Origin: Acorus gramineus
Lineage: Eukaryota > Streptophyta > Magnoliopsida > Acorales > Acoraceae
Assembly (NCBI GenBank): GCA_030737835.1
Contig: JAUJYN010000026.1
Coordinates: 186,001-250,000 of the forward strand
Direction of reading: 5' to 3'
DNA: 64,000 nucleotides
Shown here in pieces: positions 55,450 through 64,000 of this stretch (within the stretch, counting starts at the first letter, position 1; each line of letters begins with the position of its first letter). Position numbers and translations under genes: made by a program. The notes below the pieces were generated by a model. That model was not told the origin of the DNA. It saw only the letters and a list, made by a program, of their open reading frames with translations, and made no database searches.

Positions 55450-56608
55450 TCAAAAACCACGATAGTGTTCAGCATAGCCTAGACGGTATCCGCTAATGAA
55501 CTCCCAGAAATGTTCCTCCTCGATGCCCGTGCAAGCTTCTCGGAGCTCTCGCATCTGCCTGTTCAAGGATATAAGGGCAGCGTCTGCTGAGGCTTGCAGA
55601 TTCCTTGATGAACCAGCCAGAGGGAGGTTGACATCCAGAAGATGATCCCCTAGAGTAGGAGCAGCATCCGCACTAGCGTCTGGGGTCACCGGGGGCACCG
55701 TGGGTGTGTAACCAAGATTTAAGTCACTGGTGGGAGGAACAATATCCCCAAGGGGAGCAGACGATGATGAAGAATAAGAAAAGGAAGGCGATGAGGAGAA
55801 ATAAGATCGAATAGAGGGCGGCGGTGAAGAGGTGAGATCCACCAATGGGGCAATGGAACATGATCCAGAACCCAACTGGAGGAGCCTCAGAGAGCGCCGT
55901 TGCATCCCTTCGATCAGAGCAGAAGAATGGGGAATCAAACCCAGGCCATCGGCAGGTTCAACCACACCAGCAAGAAACCTCGCCTTGGTTGGCGAACGTC
56001 TCGGTTCCTCCAATCCAAGAAGCTCCCACTATAACCGGTTTGCATACTCCATCACCTGGGAGATGTTGCCCATGTTCACCTCCTCAACCTTCGGCCTGGG
56101 GGTATCCACCTTTGGATTTCAAGGATGACACAGGTGGCGATTCTTTGAGTCCCAGCCGTCTGGCATCCAGGGACACTGGACCCGAATTCAGAGATCCTGC
56201 CAATCAAATACATCACCCCGGGACATGCCAAGAACTAGCTCTAGCACCCTAGCCCGACGGGAGATGTAGAAGGAAGGGGACCTCTCCCAGGTCGAAGCCT
56301 TGACCTGATATATCCAGCAGATCTTAGTTAGACCAAGTTCAACTCCTGTCCTCCTTCCCACCACGACCACACACATCAAGATGTGATACATGTTGTGATA
56401 CATGGTGGAGGGTGAAGAAGTCAAGAAACTCTGCCACCAAGTGTGGTAGAGGGAGAGACAGATCCCCATCCTTAAAATAGCTCGGATGGAGGAGAACGGT
56501 GTCAGGGTAGAGAGTGGGGACTTCATCCTCAGCCAACTCGTTTATCACATAGTCTAAGGAGATGCCCAACTCTCTGTGAAGGGCTGCAGTTACAGCAATT
56601 CTCTCCAT
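55450..56608 (-). pseudogene. Antisense ORF of a Tat-like element, copy 1 (PF04195-like, frameshifted)
   Basis: The N-terminal frame (56608-56339, with LSLPLPHLVAEFLDFF) continues in another frame (to 56188: ILMCVVVVG, then ARVLELVLG and a W residue) and then in a third (56013-55450), which is Ser/Pro-rich and ends in a region starting REACTGIEEEHFWEF. The LMCVV and following segments align with copy 2, so the two are related. The family is the putative gypsy-type transposon domain of plants. A TATA box and poly(A) signals on the same strand suggest it was a separate transcription unit, antisense to the Tat element. It lies between the expected pol region and the polypurine tract. Its role is unknown. 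Confidence 0.58.
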
Positions 56609-56701
56609 GATAGTGGTTTAATCCATGGGGTGTTCAAGATTCAAAAGGAAGAATCAAGAAAAGAGGACGAGATGGGGTGAAACAATGCATCTCACCTTGC
56701 C

Positions 56702-56709
56702 CTTATATA
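56702..56709 (-). promoter_or_regulatory. TATA box of antisense ORF copy 1
   Basis: TATATAAG on the minus strand, about 95 bp before the ATG at 56608. Confidence 0.55.
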
Positions 56710-56964
56710 CTACGGAGATGACGCTTTGAAAAGACGTCAACACTTATTCGCTGCAGATACTGAGGGGTAATCAATGCCTCAAAAATAGGTTTTCACAAAA
56801 ATCAAAGGGACGCTGACGTTTTGGTTTTCTAAAGAAAGTCCACAAAATGCCACGCGCCATTAAGGCTGACGAGCAAATCAGCTGTCAAATCTTCAACGGA
56901 TCAGAGAATTCCCAAAAAGCGGAGACGAGGTGATTTTTCTGATCTCCTACTCTCTCGACAATTC

Positions 56965-56987
56965 AAAAGAACAGGAGAGGGGGCATC
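56965..56987 (+). other. Polypurine tract of the Tat-like element
   Basis: AACAGGAGAGGGGGCATC stands directly before the LTR start TGTGGAGG. Confidence 0.65.
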
Positions 56988-57738
56988 TGTGGAGGTAAAA
57001 ATTTGCACTGTAACACGTGTCATGCCAAGGCAGATATGGGTTATCACACTTGGAATCCATAGAACTAGATCTGAATCCTAAAGGTCATGATGACATTCCA
57101 GGATGCACCAGCACGATTAAATCCAGGGTCTAGTCGGACAGTCAGACACCTCGTGAAAGAATGTCACCTCGAGTAGTTAAGGCACGATCAGATTAGAGAT
57201 CTGGTTGGATGACCTTACTACTCACGAACGAGCAGGGAAGACACGACCAGACAAGAGGTCTGGTCAGGCGATCTTTCACCTCACGGATATACTCAAAGAT
57301 GTAACTGACGAATGAGCAGGCCCAAGAGCCACGAGCAGATTAAAGAAACGGTCAAAGGGCCATAACACCTGTAACTGCCAAACGGACAGTAATGGCCCAC
57401 TAATTGCACGACGTGGGCACGACGTGCCTCATTAACACGTGGGGGTTTCCACCAAAATCGCCCACTAAAAGTGTTTAATGGGGGGACGGTTATAACAGCC
57501 ACAGAGTAGTGGAAGCGGCAATCTAGTTGAGGAACTACGTGTGACTTGATCCCCAAGGGGTACGTAGGCAGCCTATAAAGAGGTCGCGAGATAGCACTCT
57601 AAAGGCCCAGTCATTGAGACAGTCAACACTAGGTTCAGCCAAATTCAAGCTACCAAAAATTACCATCCTTAAAAAATCCCTTTGAGTTTTAACCCCAAGT
57701 TCAAAAAGTTTAACTGAAGGGGGAAAATATCCTCCTCA
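56988..57738 (+). mobile_element. Tat-like LTR (751 bp) placed between two internal regions
   Basis: It starts TGTGGAGGTAAAAATTTG and ends ATCCTCCTCA. It has a TATA box (TATAAAG, 57574-57580) and two similar palindromic units around GATCTGGTTG and GGTCTGGTCAG (about 57190-57275). A polypurine tract precedes it and a primer-binding site follows it, so it acts as the 3' LTR of one element and the 5' LTR of the next. Confidence 0.72.
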
Positions 57739-57739
57739 G

Positions 57740-57758
57740 TTTGGCTCCGTCTGTGAGA
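57740..57758 (+). other. Tat-like primer-binding site
   Basis: TTTGGCTCCGTCTGTGAGA follows the LTR end by one base. It is close to the TTGGCGCCGTCTGTGGG form common in Tat elements. Confidence 0.6.
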
Positions 57759-57785
57759 CATCGAACCAAAAAGTCAGTGTACACA

Positions 57786-59290
57786 ATGTCTGATCCAAGT
57801 GACACTAATTCGAGGAGGCAGCGAGATCAAGTTGCCCCCCCACCAAATGCTGCTACCGGTGATTCACCTGGGACCCTGGCCAGCCAAGCCCAGGATCACC
57901 GGCGGTTAGTGGAGTCTGCACAAGACACTCTCTTTACCTGCTTCCAGGGATCCATGCAGCAAATGATTGAAGCTTTGCTACAGCAGTTCTATGCTAACCT
58001 GCATTTGCAGTAACCCGTTCGGGAGGATGTCCTGCCTCCACCTCTAGGACAGCTCAATCCACCAACCGCCATTGTGCACGATTCAGAGGGAAGTACTTCT
58101 TCCTTGAATCATAGGCAACGAAATCGCCGACGATCACGCTCCCCTCGAGCAAGCCGACGGAACCACGAGGAACAAAGACACGGACGTTCTCCGCATCGAA
58201 AACGGTCCGCTTGAAGAGAGCGTTACAAAGGCCGACTCATCAAGAGAGATCGGCCTTCCATGAGGCATCTGATGGGCACCGCGGCGATCATCCTCAGCAA
58301 ACTGAAGGAGTTGTCATGCAACCCCACCACAATTTGCGTTCGGAAGTATGGCGGGCCCGAGATCATGGAATGGTGGAACATGCATTATGGGGTTTCACTT
58401 CCCCGTTTTGCACAACCATTCTCAGAGAACGACTTCCACGGAAGTTTGTTCAGCCCCAATTCAAGCCGTACAATGGCATGACAGATCCTTCTGACCATAT
58501 TTTGGCATTTCGACACTCCATGGCATTGTACGAGCTTTACGATGGGCTAATGTGCCACCTCTTCCCATCTAGCCTGGAAAGACCCGCACTTGCCTGGTTT
58601 CATCTTCTTCCACCCGTGACAATCCAAACTTTCGAGGAGCTTGACACCATGTTCGCCGAGCACTTCATCTACAGCAGGAGGAGGAAGAAAGACCTTGGGG
58701 ATCTCATGAAGATCCAGATGCAATAGGGAGAAATGATTCGACAATATGTCGACGTTTCCGTATCCTAAAGTTTGAAGTTGAAGACCGCAACGAGGACGCT
58801 GCAGTCATGGCATTTCGCAACGAGTTACCAGCTGGTAACGGCGTGAAGGAGTCGCTCAACAAGTGCACTTCTTCCGACTTGCGCGATCTGAGAAATACGT
58901 AAAGGTGGAGGAGGAATTTAAGCTCCTGAAGCAGGTGGTGGCCGCATCTTGGTCCTCATTGACAGCCACCACTCCTGCACTAGCAATAAAACGATCGTTG
59001 AAATCTCGTCAAAAGGACCGACGAGGCGAGAAGGACAAGAAACAAGGCGCCTCAGCGAAGGAGGTGCGAGAGGGACGGGGGACGTTCTTTAAGATCCCGC
59101 CATCCCAAATTTTGTCCAAGATTCAAAGGCAACAATGGTTCAGGTGGCCTGAACTGATGAAGAGTGATGAGTCGAAGCGGAACCAATCCCTCCGCTGTGA
59201 CTATCACAAGAGCGTGGGGGCATACCACCGATCGATGCCGCATTCTTTGAGGATTCCTGGAAGAACAGGTCCGCAAGGTGCCTGAAGGCA
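57786..59290 (+). pseudogene. gag: Tat-like gag, broken, cut by a LINE
   Basis: The first frame starts MSDPSDTNSRRQ and stops at TAA 58011. A shifted frame (58211-58726) holds the gag domain: TTILRERLPRKFVQPQF, YNGMTDPSDHILAFRHSM, then LAWFHLLPP and FEELDTMFAEHF. A third frame (58863-59285) has the end of gag: ILSKIQRQQWFRWPELMKS and CDYHKSVG, the start of the usual knuckle. The gag/YNG..DP pattern is typical of Tat elements. It breaks off near 59290 where LINE sequence begins. Frameshifts and stops make it inactive. Confidence 0.8.
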
Positions 59291-59293
59291 ACA

Positions 59294-60382
59294 AGTAGTC
59301 TCATTGGAACTCCTCTTTGTGCTGACTCTGCAACAATGAGATGCGGTTGGGCATCTTACGCTCGGATATGTGTGGAGGTACAAGCTTCAAAGCTCCTCCC
59401 AAACTCCATTTTAGTTGATATTTCACCAGGTGTTCGTGAAAAATTAAAGGTTGACTATGACTGGAAGCCAAATGCCTAAAAATATTGTCACACCTTTGGG
59501 CATGATGATGCATGCTGCATTCTAAAGTCAGCTATTGACAAAGGTGGCAAAGATGCAAAGCAAGCAGTTGGGGCAAAAGGAAAAGAAAAGGTTTGGTAGC
59601 AATGGCAGGAGGTCCAAAAGCATTCCAATAAGGGAAAAGCAAAATTACTTGCGGACGCAATATTATCGGGCACCCCTTCCATGCAAGGGACAAAGGTCTC
59701 TTAGACCAACAAGTTTCAATTTCTTCAGTACTCCACTTCTCAAGGTGAGCCAAATCAAGGTCTTATAGAGGAACAGGGCATCTCGCCTCCCTCCATTAAT
59801 AGAGACACTGAAAATTCACAGTCTATGCAGCAGCATAATGTAAAGAATGTGGCCTTGGCAGAAGGTCACAGAGCATCATCCCAAACCCAATTGAGTACTC
59901 AGTTGGTTGAGCGGCCAGTAGAGAAGGAGCAAAGTGACAAAAATGTGGTCTTGGCAGAAGGCAACAATGCACAACCTCATATTCAACTGAGTAATCCGGT
60001 GGTTGAGCAGGCAGTAGTTACTACTCAAGTTCACTCGAATCATGGAGTTATCACACCAGCTCAACTGGACCCAAACATTGTGATAGATCTCACTCCTTCA
60101 GATGACAATGCAAGGAGAGATGAAGTTTCTGATGCTAGCTCCGAACTACGAACCCAAGTAGAAGATGAAATTCACAAAAATCCCCCAAAAGATGTCACAA
60201 AAACTGTTTGAGTGAAGCAGCCTAAGCAACCCTCGGGTAACAGAAAACTTGGAGGAGGCTCTAAAAAAAGCAAACAACAAAGCACCGAACTTGAGGATGC
60301 TAGTCCTGTAATTGACAAAAGTAGTAAATCCCTCCCATATCACAACCCTTCTCAAAAAAGGGCTGGGAGGAAACCCCTTTGA
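59294..60382 (+). pseudogene. LINE (L1-type) ORF1, 5'-truncated
   Basis: The frame begins mid-protein with IGTPLCADSATM and YARICVEV, then VDYDWKPNA and a zinc knuckle YCHTFGHDDAC whose first Cys codon is now TAA. This pattern is that of plant L1 ORF1 proteins, which bind the element RNA. The C-terminal part holds two similar units (NVALAEG and NVVLAEG about 40 residues apart) and a basic tail ending RAGRKPL. Stops near 59478 and 60210 and others break it. The missing 5' end, with + orientation, fits truncation during target-primed reverse transcription into Tat gag. Confidence 0.75.
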
Positions 60383-60411
60383 TCTACCCTTCCCCACTAC
60401 CCTTGTTATTT

Positions 60412-61143
60412 ATGGAGAGCATTTTTTGGAATGTAAAGGGTCTCGAGGGAGTGGATACATAGTTGGAACTATGCAGATTTTTAAGGTCTGAAAAACCTTT
60501 CTTTGCAAGTTTACTAGAAACAAAGCTTGATGATTCTGGTCTTTGTGCTTTCAAACGGAGGCTGCATTATCATGATTCTTCCTTCTCTGCCTCTGAGGGT
60601 TGCGTTTGTCTTCTCTGGAATAGTGATCTGGCAGAGGTAACTATTCTTGAGCACTCTGCTCAGCATAATCATTACTTGGTTTGTTCTTGGTTTGTTGTAA
60701 ACAAACACAAAGTTATCTTTACATTACCTCAGTATACGCCTCAAATCTCTACTTTGAGAGACTAAAACTATGGGCTTCAATAACCAGGCTCGCCGTAGTG
60801 GTTAATGATACTCCACGGATAGTGGGAGGGGGGGGGGACTTCAACGAAGTACACTAATGCATGCGAGGCATTTGTGTCTTTTTAACTCATGTATTGAAGC
60901 TTCTACTCTTCAGGACCTCAACACCTATGGTCATATTTTCTCATGGAACAATCGTCAAAAATCTCGTATTCTGTGCCCGCTTGGATCGGATTTTGGTGAA
61001 CTCTCCCTTCAATAATCTCTTCCCCCACTCTTTGGTTGATTATCTTGCTCCATGAATCTCCGACCATTCTCCGATGAAAGTCTCCCTCTCCCCGACTATT
61101 CCTTCCGGGCCGCATCCTTTTAAGTACTTTGAAATGTGGGAGT
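60412..61143 (+). pseudogene. LINE ORF2, endonuclease domain only
   Basis: It starts MESIFWNVKGLEG, then FFASLLETKL, GDFNEVH, ARLDRILVN and SDHSPM, the standard order of the apurinic-like endonuclease that nicks target DNA for L1 elements. A stop near 60462, a frame change around the 11-base G run at 60830 and others disable it. The reverse transcriptase that should follow is not in the window because L10 inserts at 61144 after the phrase FKYFEMW. Confidence 0.82.
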
Positions 61144-64000
61144 TGTCACGCCCCAGGGTGGCCGTCCCCGATACGTGGCAATATATAAAGTATCAGCTAT
61201 CAAGTACAAGAGGTCAACAATGACTCCAATATATAACACACAAGTTGGCAAAGCAATAATAATTGATAACTCAATTGAAAAACGGAATCATAAAAATATC
61301 AATAAGTCTGTAAACCAAAAATATCATTACAGACTTGAATACACAATCAATGTTCTGTGAGAGCCAAGTCTAGTCCAAATAAAATACAACCTGTGCCACA
61401 TGCACGATTTACAATACATAAAATGACTCCAGGACTGCTGACAACCTCACACACACCACCCGTCGGACGGAACGCTCTACGAACATAAGACCACGCCATA
61501 GGGAAGCTCTACCTCCACGCCAAACACTGCCCCTGTAAAAGAAAAAGTACGCGAGGGGTGAGCTAGTGGCTGGAAACCAATCACCGTTACAACAGTTCAA
61601 TACTAATGCAATTTCCTTTGAAGGACAACATGGGTAGAAACCCAATGGATAACAAGGTCATGCGGCGGCGCGACCAACCTTGCCCTCACCCTTACTCCCG
61701 GAGGGAGACTCATGGGACTCTTGGGGAGAGACCATACCGTTGGTCGAAGAGACACGGAATTACTGGTCTATACAACACTGCGGGATCATCTACATCGAGA
61801 TAACTGCCCAACGATGTCCTTGAACATCGATACGTAACCGGACACAACAACTATGGGAACGAACGAAAATGAATAGGTCACGTGGTGACGTGAATTTACC
61901 TCATCCTCACCCAAACCCCTAAGGGAGACACAGGACTGTTGGAAGAAAACCTTTTGTTCTACACCCTTCGTCATCCGGTAGCCCTCTCCCGAGTAGCCTC
62001 TACCTGGAATACTCCCATGATCAGTACATCTGCCGAACGCATCGGTAGTACCTACAGGTGGGAGCCCTCTGTCATGATAGCTTTAACGTCGGGTAACTTC
62101 AACGCAGATCCGAAGAAGGGGAGAACAATTCCACACTCACAATATCATCCAGTAGCCCTTTCCCGCGTAGCCTCTACCTGTTGGCCTTCCACGATCGGTA
62201 CATCAGCCAGATGTGTACCGTGATACGCATCGGTAGCACCTACAAATGGTGGCACCCAAACAGGACAGCTTCGACGCTAGGGTGTTTCGACGCATGACGA
62301 TGTCGGGAGGAAGCACCCCATGTTCGCAAAGCGAACCCTTTCGGCTACGCTTGATAATCACATATCGATGATATCAAATACTCTTGTACTCCCATACGGG
62401 TGCATCACTCGGATGCGAGGGGTTACCTTTGCTCTCACGTATAAATAAGCCCAAGGCATATAACCCAACAGGCTGTTCATATACGCGCCTAGCACGGGTA
62501 GGCCTAACTTATTGCCATAGCCACCGGTTTAACAAAACCGATACAACAAATGAATTCTCCTGAATTCCATTCATGTGCATCAAACGGATGTAGGGGCGAT
62601 TACATCGCTTGCGCACTAACTAATGAGGTACATCCCGACAGCGGGTCGTACCCACGCCTATTTCAGATAGGCCTAATTAGTTTTAACATGCGCATATATA
62701 TTACAAGAGAATTATATCTTAGATATGTACATGAACTACATGCACGATAACATATCAATTAATTATAGGGATACTCCCTAACATGGATAGAAAGCATAAA
62801 CGATATACATATACAACATACATATCATGCATGGCAAAATAATATGCATACAAGCGTGCAAGCATATAAGCATACCTCATACAAGCATATAAGCATACAA
62901 GGTATACTCTAAAATGCGTTGGATATCACCAACTTAAAAAGGGAAGGGTCAAGCGCGATCTCGCGCACTAACAGGTGCATGCCAATATTCCAGACGAACA
63001 TGAGTCGAGTAGGAAATCGCATCTACTTACTCAGTTCGTACAAAGGGAGAGGGCGAGAAAGAGCTCATCATCTCTTGAAGTTGGTTATAGCTTTTCCCCA
63101 TTAGCATGGGCACAAAAACTACACCACGCCCTTGAGTCTTATCACAAAGGAATATTAGACATGTGCTCGTTATTAACCCAGACTTAATCATGCTGGTTAT
63201 TCCAATTAATATGGTAGTTTACTCATAGGGACTACCTAAGGCATGCTTATTCTATACATTCATGAAAACTCACATCACACATGCCCATAAATGAAGGGCG
63301 CATGCATACATAATAATTCACACATGAATATGATACATAGGCAAGTATATGGTAGAAAAGGGGGTTCTACGCAATATATGAGCTATACAAGCCTAGCATG
63401 CAAATATCTAGCATATTTAGGGTGCCAAGAATCCCCATGGATGCGCGATTAGCGACTACGTGCATCGAGTGCATCCCAAAGGGTTGGATAGAACCACTCA
63501 CCGATACCCAGATCGTTGCGCACCCCATCTGACGAGATTTGCAAGGTAAGGGCATCAGAATGGTGAGCATAACCACATTAAAACACTTAGAAATTAACTA
63601 GAAATGCCAAAGACTTAGACATGCACGCATACGGTCTTGCACGCATGCGAGCACACACGTACGCATGCGTGCCCGAGTGCCCCAATACCTACTCGAGCCC
63701 CTGGGCAGCCCCGCGCGTGCACTGGCGCCCTGCCGCACGACCAGGCGCGCCCGCGCGCACTCGTGGGAATGACCTGCGTGCACCGCGTGCTCTGCCAGTG
63801 CCCACAAAAACCTGTGCAACCCCCCCCCCTTTTGCACTCGACTGCATGCGCGCCTGCTCGTGCACTCGCGCGTGGACAAAGCCGCGCACGTGCCCAGATC
63901 CCTTTAACCCCCTCCCCACACTCCCCACTCACCCTAACCCATTCATCTAACATGCAAGACCTCCCTAACCTCCAAACATGCATAAAAACCATTTAACTAA
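61144..64000 (-). mobile_element. L10: Tekay-type LTR (minus) running off the window
   Basis: It starts TGTCACGCCCCAGGGTGG inside LINE ORF2 and follows the L4/L6 subtype. It shows the acceptor TTTCTTTTACAG near 61530, a hairpin at 62552-62567, short CATACAAG-type repeats (62849-62902), a 37-nt micro-exon and GC-rich intron sequence. GGAGT (61139-61143) is the expected left half of the target duplication. Confidence 0.88.
63502..63538 (-). other. Diverged 37-nt exon-like block in L10, acceptor broken
   Basis: Minus strand: CCTTGCAA in place of CCTTGCAG (change at 63539), then ATCTCGTCAG to GGGTATCG, then GTGAGTGG. It is the only copy whose first acceptor lost its AG. Confidence 0.5.

Noticed and set aside
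55450..56608. Antisense ORF as an ordinary host gene
   Set aside because: A relative lies in the same element, it stands between Tat sequence and the polypurine tract, and PF04195-like proteins in plants are retroelement-linked.
9172..61143. The LINE pieces at 9172-9682 and 59294-61143 as two halves of one LINE split by about 50 kb of insertions
   Set aside because: Both are plus strand, but the middle of ORF1 (about 150 codons) is missing, and the right piece borders Tat gag in a way typical of a 5'-truncated LINE insertion. Two separate copies explain this more simply.

Overview
The window is nuclear DNA of a seed plant, most likely an angiosperm; I cannot place it lower. The evidence is a 2S-albumin-type seed storage gene with plant seed promoter motifs, plant Ty3/gypsy retrotransposons primed by initiator tRNA-Met, L1-type LINE fragments, GT-AG splice signals and AT-rich spacers. 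Only one convincing host gene is present (7514-8044, +). Nearly everything else is retrotransposon, much of it nested. Names used below: L0-L10 are eleven LTR copies of one Tekay/Del-like chromovirus group; E1-E4 are the elements built from them; N1 is a gag-bearing deletion derivative; T is a Tat-like element.

Left part (1-9.7 kb): L0 (1-893, +) sits in L1 (894-3174, -). An AT-rich stretch follows with CACTA-like subterminal repeats and a 1,023-bp foldback element (5791-6813) flanked by a 7-bp direct repeat. Then come the 2S albumin gene and the start of a LINE ORF1 (9172-9682).

Middle left (9.7-31.3 kb): N1 (9683-16201, -) interrupts the LINE and keeps an intact gag but has lost most of pol. 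E1 (16202-21117, +) is inserted in N1's right LTR. E1 stops abruptly inside reverse transcriptase and is joined to the integrase tail of E2 (21118-28630, -), so the two elements face each other and both lack 3' LTRs. E2 lies in L4 (28631-30625, -), which lies in Tat-like DNA carrying an antisense ORF.

Middle right (31.3-54.8 kb): E3 is a complete nest. It is an outer minus-strand element (31349-54822, duplicated site GTTCT). Its left LTR is split by solo LTR L6 (32899-36502, site CGCAC). Its RNase H region is split by E4 (39604-49270, +, site GAACC), a short non-autonomous element with two similar 3.4-kb LTRs.

Right part (54.8-64 kb): a second antisense ORF with its own TATA and poly(A) signals, a Tat LTR (56988-57738) with a polypurine tract before it and a primer-binding site after it (a tandem arrangement), a broken Tat gag, a 5'-truncated LINE (59294-61143), and L10 (61144 to the edge).

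The most interesting structure is inside the Tekay LTRs. All ten copies that cover the region hold the same exon-like plan: a leader exon with a donor, a long GC-rich intron, a 36-37-nt micro-exon between a CTTGCAG acceptor and a GTGAGT donor, a second intron holding an EcoRI-palindrome hairpin (with paired compensatory changes in one subgroup), and a last acceptor shortly before the LTR end and gag. This suggests a doubly spliced gag leader encoded inside the LTR.
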